Shown here piece after piece: positions 7,740 to 18,110 of a DNA stretch of 64,000 bases (within the stretch, counting starts at the first letter, position 1; each line of letters begins with the position of its first letter). The stretch is taken from contig JAWLAZ010000001.1 in NCBI GenBank assembly GCA_041395205.1, forward strand, positions 1,812,024-1,876,023. The letters are read 5' to 3'. Below the pieces are notes generated by a model. It did not search any database, was not told where the DNA came from, and saw only the letters and a program-made list of their open reading frames with translations. The position numbers and the translations under genes were made by a program. This stretch comes from JAHEFU01 sp041395205. Lineage in GTDB: Bacteria > 4484-113 > JAFGCY01.

Positions 7740-8349
7740 CCAGCAGCTGCACATAGTGCACCTGCTCCGAGGGCGCGAAGTTGTAGATTCCCACCCCCGT
7801 GAAACGCACTTCCGGGTCGTAGAACAGGTCCCGGTGCCCCGGATGCAGCGAGAAATTCAGCACGACGCGCTCCACACTTGTTTCGCCGGGGTAGGCCACT
7901 GCGGAATTCTCTCCCCCGTGCAGCACGCGCTCGCCGCCGGCCGCACTGATCCGGTCACGGCTGCCCAGATCCTCCGGCGAGCGGTGGTTCCAGTAGTCGC
8001 GGATGGCCTGGTCCATGGCATGCGCCTGGGCCACGCGGTTCAGCAGCGGCAGGCTGGTGACTGGGCTGAGCCCGGCCTCTGTCCGAAGCCGGTTCGTTTC
8101 CTGGGCCAGAGCGCCGGCCTGTTGTGCGGTAGCGCTGTCCGGATAGATCGAATCCGGCACGAGGCTCAGGATGTTTCCGGCCCACCAGGCCAGTGGCTCG
8201 CTTTCGCCGGGCAGGGCCAGACTGAGCCGTTCGGGATGCCGGGGCCGGGCAGGGGGGTAGTCCTGGACAGGTGGTGTTCCCCCGGAAGATCCACAGGCGC
8301 TGCAGAGCACGAGCAATACCGCCGCAAGGCAGTGCCTCAATCCATGCAT
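7729..8349 (-). CDS. CAP/SCP-domain lipoprotein
   Basis: A 206-residue secreted protein of the CAP superfamily (cysteine-rich secretory protein/PR-1 fold). A lipoprotein signal ends at LCSAC (Cys19), then a Pro-rich linker, then the CAP domain (about residues 70-206) with ETNRLRTEAGLSPV, LLNRVAQAHAMDQ, and the pair WNHRSPE and GENSAV that carry the usual His/Glu cavity residues. CAP proteins of bacteria are often cell-surface proteins of unknown, possibly lipid- or peptide-binding, role. GGAGG lies about 12 nt before the ATG. The 3' end overlaps the convergent regulator gene by 11 nt. A minus-strand TACAAT (8391-8396) may be the -10 box. Confidence 0.88.
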   Translation of the reverse strand: MHGLRHCLAAVLLVLCSACGSSGGTPPVQDYPPARPRHPERLSLALPGESEPLAWWAGNILSLVPDSIYPDSATAQQAGALAQETNRLRTEAGLSPVTSLPLLNRVAQAHAMDQAIRDYWNHRSPEDLGSRDRISAAGGERVLHGGENSAVAYPGETSVERVVLNFSLHPGHRDLFYDPEVRFTGVGIYNFAPSEQVHYVQLLVSF

Positions 8350-8487
8350 GCCCGCCGGATCCTCCCTGTTCCTGTGTTCAGATTCCCGGAATTGTACGCG
8401 AGAATCAGCCCCGCATCAGCGTTTTGCCGGTATGGATGGGATGTGAGGAGGTTTCACGCAAATATTCCCGGAAGCAGGGGGCGGGAC

Positions 8488-8516
8488 TTGCAAACATTTG
8501 GAGGCTGGGGTATTAT
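8488..8516 (+). promoter_or_regulatory. Promoter of a putative small RNA
   Basis: TTGCAA (8488-8493), 17-nt spacer, TATTAT (8511-8516). Spacing is optimal and both boxes match four or five of six consensus bases. No open frame follows before the terminator at 8592. Confidence 0.7.
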
Positions 8517-8522
8517 TACATT

Positions 8523-8622
8523 GGATCTAGGGCTGGTTTGTCCGCAGCTGCCACCCTGGAACCAAAGTTTTTCTCCAATATTCCGGACGCGAAGGGAGGC
8601 CCTGCCTCCCTTTGTTCTTTTC
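8523..8622 (+). ncRNA. Putative small RNA of about 100 nt
   Basis: Bounded by the promoter at 8488-8516 and a strong terminator (stem AAGGGAGGC, 8592-8600, with GCCTCCCTT, 8604-8612; loop CCT; U-rich tail TGTTCTTTTCT). Both adjoining genes are on the minus strand, so the transcript cannot be their leader or tail. It contains no ATG and does not look like 4.5S, 6S or tmRNA. Function unknown. Confidence 0.6.
8592..8622 (+). terminator. Terminator of the putative small RNA
   Basis: Perfect 9-bp stem with a 3-nt loop followed by TGTTCTTTTCT. No plus-strand gene lies between it and the promoter at 8488. Confidence 0.75.
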
Positions 8623-8632
8623 TGAATCTACT

Positions 8633-8989
8633 CTATTCCCCTGTAATGACCGCATCCCCGCTGTAACCCGGCCATTCACTGATGTTGATTGTGGGGGCAT
8701 TCCCGACCAGGTGGTTGACTTCCTCCATCCCGATCCCGGTTTCCTCAGCTGCCGTCAGCCCGGCCTCCTGCAGCTCCTCGGGGCTGAGTGTCGCAAGGAT
8801 CTTCAGGTTGTCGCGCAGGCCTTCCAGGCCCAGCAGGGCCAGGGTGAAGATCATGATCCCCACGATCAGGCCTGCACCGGCCATCACCGTGGCGCGGTGC
8901 GCCATGTCTCGGGTGCGCCGCAGTTCACGGCGCAGCTCATTTGCGAGATTCTCGAACTGCTTCGGGCTGGCGGGAGTGTTATCCGGCAT
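8633..8989 (-). CDS. Small single-pass membrane protein
   Basis: A 118-residue protein of unknown family. The N-terminal part is charged and helical (PKQFENLANELRRELRR, a likely short coiled coil), residues 34-53 form one membrane helix (VMAGAGLIVGIMIFTLALLG), and the acidic C-terminal part includes LSPEELQEAGL. Topology with the basic stretch inside suggests the tail faces the periplasm. ATG at 8989 was preferred to the TTG at 9037 because AGGA lies upstream and the extra residues add nothing. It sits alone, divergent from the quinone oxidoreductase. Confidence 0.7.
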   Translation of the reverse strand: MPDNTPASPKQFENLANELRRELRRTRDMAHRATVMAGAGLIVGIMIFTLALLGLEGLRDNLKILATLSPEELQEAGLTAAEETGIGMEEVNHLVGNAPTINISEWPGYSGDAVITGE

Positions 8990-9150
8990 CTCTGTGTGTC
9001 CTATCCTCAGTTTCAGGTTGTGCCCAGAGCTTAACAAGGCAGGCTTCGTGGTTCTCGACCGGCGGTATTCAAAGCTCCCATATCAGCCGGAGTTCATGCT
9101 GGCTTGAATCATGTTTTATATTAGTACTCCTGATTTATGGTGGAGGAAGC

Positions 9151-10137
9151 ATGCGAGCAGTAGTGGTCGAGACCCCCGGTGACCTGGACCAGCTTCGGCT
9201 AATGGATTCAGTGGAGCGACCCTCGGTCGGTGACAACGATGTGCTCGTCCGCACGGCCTACGCGGGGATGAACTTCATGGAAGTGCTGATCCGTCGCGGA
9301 GACTACCTGCGCAACCCGAAGTACCCCCTGATCCTCGGCAGTGAGGCGAGCGGGATCGTGGAGGAAGTGGGCAGCGCCGTCACGGAGTTCAAGGCCGGTG
9401 ACCGTGTCGCCGTGCTCTCCGGGGACCGCGGCTGCTATGCGGAGTATGTCTGCGTGGAGCAGACGCATGTGGTGCCGATCCCGGATGCGATGGATCTGCG
9501 CACCGCCGCCGCCTATCCCCTGCAGGTGCTGACCGGCTGGGGCATTCTCTTCGCCTCCGCCCGCATCCAGGAAGGTGACTGGGTGCTCGTGCATGCCTGC
9601 GCCGGCGGCGTGGGCCTGGCACTCGTGCAGATGGCACGCATCGCCGGCTGCCATGTGATCGGCACCACCAGCAGCGAGGACAAGGCTGAGCTGGCCCGCG
9701 AGATGGGCTGCGAGCACGTGATCAACTACACCCAGCAGGACTTCGGCCGCGAGGTGCGCAAGATCGTGCCCGAAGGTGTCAACGTGATCTGCGACAGCGT
9801 CGGCAAGGTCAACGTGATCGGCAACCTCAGGGCCATTGCCAACTTCGGCCTGATCGTGGTCTTCGGCTACGCCAGCGGTGAGCCGAAGTATGACGACAAG
9901 CTGCTCTGGGGCCGCAGCTGCGGGATCACCATGAACGGGCTCTACCACCTCGTGCCGCACCGCCGCGAATTCACCCGCGCCGTGCGCGAAACCACGCAGT
10001 GGATCCTCGATGGCCGCCTCAAGCTGCACATCGGCCAGGAGTACGATCTCTCCGAGGTTCAGGAGGCGCATCGCGCCCTGGAGGGCCGGCAGTCGATCGG
10101 CAAGCTGCTGCTGCGCATCAACAGCGAGCTGCAGTAG
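9151..10137 (+). CDS. Quinone oxidoreductase-like, zinc-free medium-chain dehydrogenase
   Basis: A 328-residue NAD(P)H-dependent reductase of the QOR branch of the medium-chain dehydrogenase superfamily. The GroES-like half holds GMNFMEVLIRRG and LGSEASGIVEEVG; the Rossmann half (from about residue 120) has VHACAGGVGLALVQMARIAGC for the dinucleotide. The catalytic-zinc cysteine and the structural four-Cys lobe of alcohol dehydrogenases are absent, as in QOR. Likely reactions are reduction of quinones or enals; the substrate is unknown. Start ATG at 9151 has a strong GGAGGA site. It converges on acpS, 3 nt apart, so the two transcripts must overlap. Confidence 0.9.
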   Translation: MRAVVVETPGDLDQLRLMDSVERPSVGDNDVLVRTAYAGMNFMEVLIRRGDYLRNPKYPLILGSEASGIVEEVGSAVTEFKAGDRVAVLSGDRGCYAEYVCVEQTHVVPIPDAMDLRTAAAYPLQVLTGWGILFASARIQEGDWVLVHACAGGVGLALVQMARIAGCHVIGTTSSEDKAELAREMGCEHVINYTQQDFGREVRKIVPEGVNVICDSVGKVNVIGNLRAIANFGLIVVFGYASGEPKYDDKLLWGRSCGITMNGLYHLVPHRREFTRAVRETTQWILDGRLKLHIGQEYDLSEVQEAHRALEGRQSIGKLLLRINSELQ

Positions 10138-10140
10138 CCT

Positions 10141-10506
10141 TCAGTCCGGCCGCTCGCAGATGCAGATCGCATGTGCCAGGCTGCGGTCGTGGGTGATCGA
10201 GAGATTCACCCGCCGGTCGCCGAGCAGGCGTTCAACACGCTCCACCATCACGTAATAGGGTTCGCCGCTCGGACGCTGGGCGACGCTTACATCCGTGCGT
10301 CTGACCCAGATCTGCGTGGCCTTGAAGAAGGCCTCGCGTGCCGCAAAGCAGCCCGCCAGGTGCTCAAAGGGATTGCGGCTGTTGCGCGCACTGCGCAGTC
10401 GCTCGTGCTCCGTGAACATCTTCTCCGCAAAGCGCGAGCCCGGGTAGAGGCATTTCTCGGCGATGCGGGCGATTTCAATGCTGTCCAGTCCGATTCCGCT
10501 GATCAC
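10141..10506 (-). CDS. acpS: Holo-[acyl-carrier-protein] synthase
   Basis: A 121-residue phosphopantetheinyl transferase that moves the 4'-phosphopantetheine arm from CoA to Ser of acyl carrier protein, starting fatty acid synthesis. Family motifs are all there: ISGIGLDSIEIARI (metal-binding Asp), FTEHE, and FAAREAFFKA with the catalytic Glu, then the SITHDRSLAHA strand. Length is normal. The start is GTG at 10506 with no Shine-Dalgarno; instead TACACT (10513-10518 complement) stands exactly 6 nt before the GTG, suggesting a leaderless transcript. It is divergent from lon. Confidence 0.95.
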   Translation of the reverse strand: MISGIGLDSIEIARIAEKCLYPGSRFAEKMFTEHERLRSARNSRNPFEHLAGCFAAREAFFKATQIWVRRTDVSVAQRPSGEPYYVMVERVERLLGDRRVNLSITHDRSLAHAICICERPD

Positions 10507-10512
10507 GCGCTG

Positions 10513-10518
10513 AGTGTA
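10513..10518 (-). promoter_or_regulatory. -10 box of acpS, leaderless
   Basis: TACACT on the minus strand, 6 nt before the GTG start of acpS. Transcription would start at or next to the start codon. The same geometry recurs at gatB, gpsA, and the genes at 18111, 28758 and 32239. Confidence 0.5.
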
Positions 10519-10693
10519 ATGCAGGATGCGGCGGGCCGGGAAAGGTTTGCTTAAATCGCCTGCGCGGCCTGCAGGAGGGCTGATCGTGTGTAAGGATTAG
10601 GGATAGATCAGCCGGGCCGTCCGCGTGATATTGATAGGTGGCGGGCTTGACCGATGCTAACATTACTTTTCCAAGTGTTTTCAAGGGGCATGA

Positions 10694-13183
<2,490 letters not shown>

Positions 13184-13264
13184 GCCTGTTCCTCTTGCTG
13201 GCAACCGGCAGGTGCTACATTCTGCGCGGCCGGATTCCGGCCGCAGACTGACAAGGAAACTGAA

Positions 13265-14902
13265 ATGCCATACAAACCAGGCAAGCCCGGCGGCTTCCGC
13301 CCGAAGGGGCGGCCCGCTTCATCCGGACGTGACGAGCAGCGCGGCGGCAAGCGTCCGCCGCGTGACGGCCAGCGCTTCCGCAGGGACGATGATCGCTCAG
13401 AGGCCCGTCCCGGGCAGGACGAACGTCCGCCCTACAACCGCAGCGAGGATGACCGGCCCCGGCGCTTCGAGCGCGGACGCGATGAGCGTCCCGGCGGCGG
13501 CCGCAGATTTGACAACAGTGATCGCGGCCCGCGTCCGCCCCGCGAAGGTGGCGACGACAGGCCGCGTGGCGGTGGTGGTGGCTACCGTCCCCGCGAAGGT
13601 GGCGACGACAGGCCGCGTGGCAGTGGTGGATACCGTCCCCGTGAAGGCGGCGGCGGTGGTGGCTACCGTCCCCGTGAAGGCGGCGGCGGCGGTGGCTACA
13701 GGCCCCGAGAAGGTGGCGATGACAGGCCGCGTGGCGGCGGAGGCGGCTACCAACCCCGTGATGGTGGTAGCGGCGGTGGATATCGACCGCGCGAAGGTGG
13801 TGGCGGAGGAGGCTACCGGCCCCGTGAGGGAGGCGGAGGTGGCGGATACCGTCCCCGTGAGGGTGGAGGTGGCGGTGGCTATCGTCCCCGTGAGGGTGGA
13901 GGCGGTGGAGACTACCGTCCGCGCCGGGATCACGACTCGCGCCCGCCGCGCTTCGACGGGCAGCGCGGTGGCGGCCGTGACGATCGCGGGCCTCGGCAGG
14001 ACAGCGGAAGCTACCGCCGCAGTGCTCCGAAGAACCAGCTCCCCGAAGCCCTGATCTACGGCATCAACCCGGTCAGTGTCGCGCTGGAGCGCAGCCGCCT
14101 GCGCCGGATCTTCATCGACCAGGACAGTGACAACCCGCGCCTGCTCGATCTGCTGGAAACAGCGGAGGAAGCGGGCGTTGAGATCCTGCCGCTTTCCGGC
14201 CAGGGCTGGGGTGATGCCCTGTCCCGCGACATGCACCAGGGCGTGGCCGGCCTGCTCAGTGGCCGCAGCTTCCTCAACATCGAGGAGATCGTTGCCAAGC
14301 TGGACAGCAATGCCCAGAGCACGATCCTCTTCCTCGACAAGATCCAGGACCCGCACAATCTCGGTGCCGTGCTGCGCAGTGCGGCCGCGACCGGCGTGGA
14401 CGCCGTGGTGCTGCCCAAGACCGGCGGCTGCGGCCTGACTCCGGCGGTGCACAAGGCCAGTGCGGGCATGAGCCTCGTTGTCAACGTGATTGAGGACGTG
14501 AACTTCGCCCAGGCCCTGGCCTTCCTCAAGCAGCAGGGTTACTGGGTCGTGGGCTGCGACAGCGGCGGCGGCGAGGATGCCACCCGCTTCGAGTTCCCGC
14601 AGCGCCGCGTGCTCGTGATGGGCAGTGAAGGCAGCGGGATCCGCCGGCTGGTGCGCGAAAGCTGTGACCACCTGGTGAAGCTGCCGATGGCCGAGGGCGT
14701 GGAATCACTCAACATTTCCGTGGCAACGGGCGTGGTGCTCTACATGGCGCAGGCTTCAGCCCTGCGCGCGCATGAAGCCGGAGGCAGCGATCCGGCCCGA
14801 GTTAACGCCGCTGCGGAACCGGCCCCGCTGCCTGAACCGCCTGCGCCGGCTGATCCGCCTGCAGTCGCAGACGAGGTTCAGGACGAGGCCATCGGCGACT
14901 AG
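13265..14902 (+). CDS. RlmB/TrmH-family rRNA 2'-O-methyltransferase with Arg/Gly/Tyr-repeat N-terminus
   Basis: A 545-residue protein whose C-terminal part (about 258-500) is a SpoU-type knotted methyltransferase: IYGINPVSVALE substrate-binding start, then motif 1 DKIQDPHNLGAVLRSA, motif 2 VLVMGSEGSGI and motif 3 LNISVATGVVLY. RlmB methylates a guanosine ribose in 23S rRNA. Very unusual is the first 250 residues: low-complexity, basic, built mainly from about ten copies of an 11-residue GGGGGGYRPRE unit with DDRPRG variants. Ordinary RlmB is near 250 residues. The tail may bind RNA like eukaryotic RGG proteins. The C-terminus is Pro/Ala-rich and acidic. AAGGA precedes the ATG at 13265. Confidence 0.92.
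   Translation: MPYKPGKPGGFRPKGRPASSGRDEQRGGKRPPRDGQRFRRDDDRSEARPGQDERPPYNRSEDDRPRRFERGRDERPGGGRRFDNSDRGPRPPREGGDDRPRGGGGGYRPREGGDDRPRGSGGYRPREGGGGGGYRPREGGGGGGYRPREGGDDRPRGGGGGYQPRDGGSGGGYRPREGGGGGGYRPREGGGGGGYRPREGGGGGGYRPREGGGGGDYRPRRDHDSRPPRFDGQRGGGRDDRGPRQDSGSYRRSAPKNQLPEALIYGINPVSVALERSRLRRIFIDQDSDNPRLLDLLETAEEAGVEILPLSGQGWGDALSRDMHQGVAGLLSGRSFLNIEEIVAKLDSNAQSTILFLDKIQDPHNLGAVLRSAAATGVDAVVLPKTGGCGLTPAVHKASAGMSLVVNVIEDVNFAQALAFLKQQGYWVVGCDSGGGEDATRFEFPQRRVLVMGSEGSGIRRLVRESCDHLVKLPMAEGVESLNISVATGVVLYMAQASALRAHEAGGSDPARVNAAAEPAPLPEPPAPADPPAVADEVQDEAIGD
13541..13930 (+). repeat. In-frame tandem repeats coding GGGGGGYRPRE units
   Basis: About ten 33-nt units, imperfect at the DNA level (third positions vary) but well kept in protein, residues about 93-222 of the methyltransferase. 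Variation of synonymous positions argues for selection on the protein rather than very recent slippage, although three neighbouring units at 13790-13910 are close copies. Confidence 0.9.
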
Positions 14903-14922
14903 TACCGGCGCCGGCCCAGGGT

Positions 14923-15195
14923 TCAGCCCTGGCTGGTGGTCAGTTCAGCCATTTCCGGGAGGAAGGCCAGCAGCTGCGCGGGATAGTCCTGCAGGGACTT
15001 CTCGCGCTGGCAGGCGCGCAGTACCCTGCCGTACACGGGGTCGTCCAGTTCGCCCTTGCGGACGAGGCGGCCCAGCGTGCGGATGGCCTGCAGCAGCTCA
15101 ATGGAATCCCGGGAGTCAATGCTGCGGTCGCTGCGGACGGTTTCCTTCATGTCGTCAATGATGCTCATGAACTGATCAAGATCAAAGGCTCTCAT
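14923..15195 (-). CDS. Small helical protein, paralogue of 15354-15596
   Basis: A 90-residue soluble, charged, all-helical protein of unknown family: DQFMSIIDDMKETVRSDRS, then ELLQAIRTLGRLVRK. It aligns along its whole length with the product of the next minus-strand gene upstream (FMSIIDDMKETVRSD against VMNILHEMESVIRND; SLQDYPAQL against VLTGFTEQL). ATG at 15195 follows GAAG and AAGGAAG; an upstream TTG would add eleven residues. It converges on the methyltransferase gene, 20 nt apart. No function can be given; the size and heptad-like pattern suggest a protein-binding adaptor. Confidence 0.7.
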   Translation of the reverse strand: MRAFDLDQFMSIIDDMKETVRSDRSIDSRDSIELLQAIRTLGRLVRKGELDDPVYGRVLRACQREKSLQDYPAQLLAFLPEMAELTTSQG

Positions 15196-15353
15196 CTTCA
15201 AGCACTTCCTTAACGGAAAAGTAAGCAATTCAGCAGTGATGAACTGCCTGAATACTAACAGACTGGTCGGCGTGTTTGGTTAAGCAATGGTTAAGACGGC
15301 GGGTTTTTCCCGCAGGTGCAATTGCCTGTTTTCCAGGCGCAGGGCCGGGATGT

Positions 15354-15596
15354 TCAGCAGAAGATCTGCCTGTGCAGCTGCTCGGTGAAACCGGTCAGGA
15401 CCGGCATCCGCCACTGGCTGGAGGCCCGTTGCCATTTCTCCTCGAGCTGGCTGTCGCCCTTCAGTTCATCCCAGAAGCGGTCAAGCGAGAGGATCAGCTC
15501 AAGGGCCTGTTCCTTGTCCAGGTTGGAGTCATTGCGGATCACGCTTTCCATCTCGTGCAGGATGTTCATGACCCGGACTCGCGTCAGGTTATCCAT
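15354..15596 (-). CDS. Small helical protein, paralogue of 14923-15195
   Basis: An 80-residue charged helical protein, no signal or membrane segment, with two Cys-free helices and a C-terminal Cys. It is clearly related to the protein encoded 158 nt downstream on the same strand, so the pair arose by duplication. Start at the second ATG (15596) gives an 8-nt gap to AGAGG; the first ATG at 15602 is also possible. The 125-nt gap between the pair has no terminator that I can see. Function unknown. Confidence 0.7.
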   Translation of the reverse strand: MDNLTRVRVMNILHEMESVIRNDSNLDKEQALELILSLDRFWDELKGDSQLEEKWQRASSQWRMPVLTGFTEQLHRQIFC

Positions 15597-15748
15597 ACCC
15601 ATTTCCTCTGAGTAGCGCTGCCTGCTGCATCCGGCGGGTCGGACACAGGGTTGTCGTGGTTCGTCGTCCCGATTCAGGCAAATCCCTCCGCTCTGTTCAG
15701 AGCATAACAGGACAGCGCGCTGACTGCAGTCCCAAAGCGGGATGAAAC

Positions 15749-16774
15749 TCAGACATAACCTGCTTCGCTGCGCGGCGGGCGGGTCATCAGGCGCATCAGC
15801 GACTCGCGCGGTTCGGCCCCGCAGTGCAGGATGCGGTAGACCTCCTCGGCGATCGGGAGGTCCGGCCAGTTGCCATCCGTGTGGTCGGCGGGCCAGTTGT
15901 GCAGGGCCAGGCAGGCCTGGATGCCTTCGGCAACCTGGGTCATCTCTTTCTGGATCGTGGCCAGGTCCTGGCCGCGGCCCAGCCGCATCCCGACCTGGAA
16001 GTTGCGGCTGAGTTCCGAGCTGCAGGTCACGATCAGGTCGCCGAGGCCGGCCAGACCGCTCAGTGAGGCCGGATCTCCGCCGAAATAGGCGGTGAGCCGC
16101 GACATCTCCGCCAGTCCCCGCGTGATCAGGGCGGCCCGGGCGTTGTTGCCAAGCCCCAGTTCCGTGAGCAGCCCCGCGGCGATGGCTAGGATGTTCTTAT
16201 AGAAGCCGCTGACCTCCACGCCGACCAGGTCAGAACCCGTATAGACGCGGAATGTGTCGCTCAGCAGCTGGCGCTGCACCTGCTGGGCGGCCGCTTCCGG
16301 TCCGCAGACCACGGCGGCGGCGGGCAGCCCGCTGACAATCTCGCTTGCGAGGTTCGGTCCGCTGAGGTGCAGGATTTCATATCCATGTAACGTCTGGGCC
16401 AGCCAGTCGTCTGTTCTCTGGGTCGGATCAAGCAGGAGACCCTTCGTGCAGTTGATCAGCAGCATTCCTGACTTACAGGCATTGCGCCAATCGGTTATTT
16501 TAGATAGAATAAACGAGCGAATGAACTTCGTGGGTACGACCAGGTAGACGAGTTCTGAATGGTTGAGGGTCTCGGATAGTTTCCCCGTGGCACTGATTCC
16601 TTCAGGCAGCACCAGATCTGGAAAGTATGCGGAGTTTCTGCGGTTGATGTTGATGTCATCCGCGATAGTGTGGTTTCGGCAATAAATGCTGACGGAAATG
16701 TTGTTACGGGCCAGCAGGACGGCTAAGGCCGTTCCCCAGCTGCCACTTCCGATCACTGATGCTTTATTGCCCAT
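15749..16774 (-). CDS. gpsA: NAD(P)-dependent glycerol-3-phosphate dehydrogenase
   Basis: A 341-residue cytoplasmic enzyme reducing dihydroxyacetone phosphate to sn-glycerol 3-phosphate for phospholipid synthesis. Dinucleotide-binding GSGSWGTALA at residues 8-17, INCTKGLL, LSGPNLASEI, catalytic Lys193 in GFYKNILA, and the NNARAALITRGLAEM and LAGLGDLIVTC blocks are all kept. The start ATG at 16774 agrees with the family N-terminus; there is no Shine-Dalgarno but TATAAT (16782-16787) lies 7 nt upstream, so the mRNA is probably leaderless. The first 130 codons are markedly AT-richer (ATA, TTA, AAT) than the rest. Divergent from the WYL regulator. Confidence 0.97.
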   Translation of the reverse strand: MGNKASVIGSGSWGTALAVLLARNNISVSIYCRNHTIADDININRRNSAYFPDLVLPEGISATGKLSETLNHSELVYLVVPTKFIRSFILSKITDWRNACKSGMLLINCTKGLLLDPTQRTDDWLAQTLHGYEILHLSGPNLASEIVSGLPAAAVVCGPEAAAQQVQRQLLSDTFRVYTGSDLVGVEVSGFYKNILAIAAGLLTELGLGNNARAALITRGLAEMSRLTAYFGGDPASLSGLAGLGDLIVTCSSELSRNFQVGMRLGRGQDLATIQKEMTQVAEGIQACLALHNWPADHTDGNWPDLPIAEEVYRILHCGAEPRESLMRLMTRPPRSEAGYV

Positions 16775-16781
16775 GGAAGGG

Positions 16782-16787
16782 ATTATA
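16782..16787 (-). promoter_or_regulatory. -10 box of gpsA, leaderless
   Basis: Perfect TATAAT 7 nt before the gpsA ATG on the minus strand, no Shine-Dalgarno between. No good -35 hexamer is seen. Confidence 0.6.
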
Positions 16788-16921
16788 GCTTTGCACTGCA
16801 TGGTGAACGGACACGCGCCTCCACCCAAGGAGGATCTTGGACTGGAAGGAGCCAAGCGCGCCAGCGCTTCGATCCAAAAGACGAACAATCTGTAATTCTT
16901 GAAGTTGGTTGGTTCAGAAAT

Positions 16922-17935
16922 ATGAGTACGGCATCATCACAGAAGTCCATCGTGGATACGACGGCAACCGTGAATCAGAAGGAACGCATCGAATGGCTGC
17001 ATGAGCAGCTCAAGGATGACAAGTTCCCGAACCATTCCGCGCTCGTCGAGAAATTCAACGTGACCCCGGTTGTGGCCTACCGCGACCTGGATTACCTGAA
17101 ATACATCCTCAAGGCCCCGCTGGTCTATGACTACAACGCGGGCGGCTACCGCTACAGCAAGAAGCGCTACAAACTACCCGAGATGCGCTTCACCGAGGGC
17201 GAGCTGGCCAGCCTGCTCGTGCTGGGTGAGCTGCGCAAGGCCTACGAGGGCAGCGAGATCGAGGCCCCGCTCGGGACCGCGCTCGACCTGATGACCGAGA
17301 ACCTCAACGACCACGTGAAGCTGGACCAGGAAAGCCTCGACCAGATCCTCCAGGTGGACATCGAGCCCTTCCCCTACATCGACATCAAGGTCTTCCAGGA
17401 TCTGCTGCAGGCGATCCGCAACAGCGAAAGCATCGTGATCAAGTACTTCTCCGGGCAGAAGGCGATCATCGTTGACAAGCCCTGCGACCCCTACCAGCTG
17501 CTCAACTTCAAGGACAACTGGTACCTCGTGGCCTTCTGCCACGAGAAACAGGACTACCGCGACTTCCTCTGCTCCCGCATCATGGCGGTGGAGCACACCA
17601 ACGTGACCTTCCTCGCCGACCCGGACTTCTCGCTGGAGACGCACAAGCGTGAGAGCCAGCTGTTCGCGAGCGAGGCCCCCACCGTGGAGATCGTCGCGGA
17701 GTTCGACAAGTACGCCGCGCACTGGATCCGCCTGAAGGAGGTCCACCCCAGCCAGAAGGTGCTGGAGCGCAGCGACGGCAGCCTTGAGGTGAGCTTCAAG
17801 GTCAGCTCGATGGAGAACATCATGCGCTGGATCCTCAGCTTCGGCGAGCATGCCCGGATCCTGGCCCCGCTGGAACTGCAGGAGCGCGTGCGCCGCACCA
17901 TCGGCCGCATGAATTACCTGTACAACCGGTTCTAG
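16922..17935 (+). CDS. WYL-domain transcriptional regulator
   Basis: A 337-residue DNA-binding regulator with an N-terminal winged helix (about 20-85: HSALVEKFNVTPVVAYRDLD as recognition part) and a WYL sensor domain (about 145-230, NFKDNWYLVAFCHEK carrying the Trp-Tyr-Leu) plus a WCX-like tail ending NRF. WYL proteins bind ligands such as nucleic acids or small nucleotides and control DNA-damage, defence or metabolic genes. Target unknown. The ATG at 16922 lacks a clear ribosome site. The stop codon lies in the first copy of a 31-bp tandem repeat. A terminator follows at 18064. Confidence 0.9.
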   Translation: MSTASSQKSIVDTTATVNQKERIEWLHEQLKDDKFPNHSALVEKFNVTPVVAYRDLDYLKYILKAPLVYDYNAGGYRYSKKRYKLPEMRFTEGELASLLVLGELRKAYEGSEIEAPLGTALDLMTENLNDHVKLDQESLDQILQVDIEPFPYIDIKVFQDLLQAIRNSESIVIKYFSGQKAIIVDKPCDPYQLLNFKDNWYLVAFCHEKQDYRDFLCSRIMAVEHTNVTFLADPDFSLETHKRESQLFASEAPTVEIVAEFDKYAAHWIRLKEVHPSQKVLERSDGSLEVSFKVSSMENIMRWILSFGEHARILAPLELQERVRRTIGRMNYLYNRF

Positions 17936-17993
17936 GAGGTCCGGAGCAATCCGGACAAACTGCTAGGAGGTCCGGAGCAATCCGGACAAACTG
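17932..17993 (+). repeat. Perfect 31-bp tandem duplication, each copy a hairpin
   Basis: Two identical 31-bp units, 17932-17962 and 17963-17993. Each begins CTAGGAGGT (a perfect Shine-Dalgarno core; in copy one TAG is the stop of the WYL gene) and holds GTCCGG-AGCAAT-CCGGAC, a 6-bp hairpin. Further hairpins (GGCGGC..GCCGCC near 18025) and a terminator follow. Confidence 0.9.
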
Positions 17994-18063
17994 GAAGAGC
18001 GCTTTCCAGGCGCCGTGTGGTCGGCGGCATGATGCCGCCGCTACGGATTGAATACATGAACAC

Positions 18064-18090
18064 AGGCCGGGGGCGACCCCGGCCTTTTTC
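18064..18090 (+). terminator. Terminator of the WYL regulator gene
   Basis: AGGCCGGGG (18064-18072) pairs with CCCCGGCCT (18077-18085) around a 4-nt loop, then TTTTTC. Confidence 0.85.
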
Positions 18091-18110
18091 TTGGCAGGTA
18101 TAATCCAGAT

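Noticed and set aside
10636..10665. Heat-shock (sigma-32-like) promoter of lon
   Set aside because: Only CTTGACC resembles the -35; no CCCCAT-like -10 at a suitable distance.
13541..13930. Possible CRISPR array (33-nt periodicity)
   Set aside because: Units are contiguous and in frame within a protein gene, with no spacers and no cas genes.
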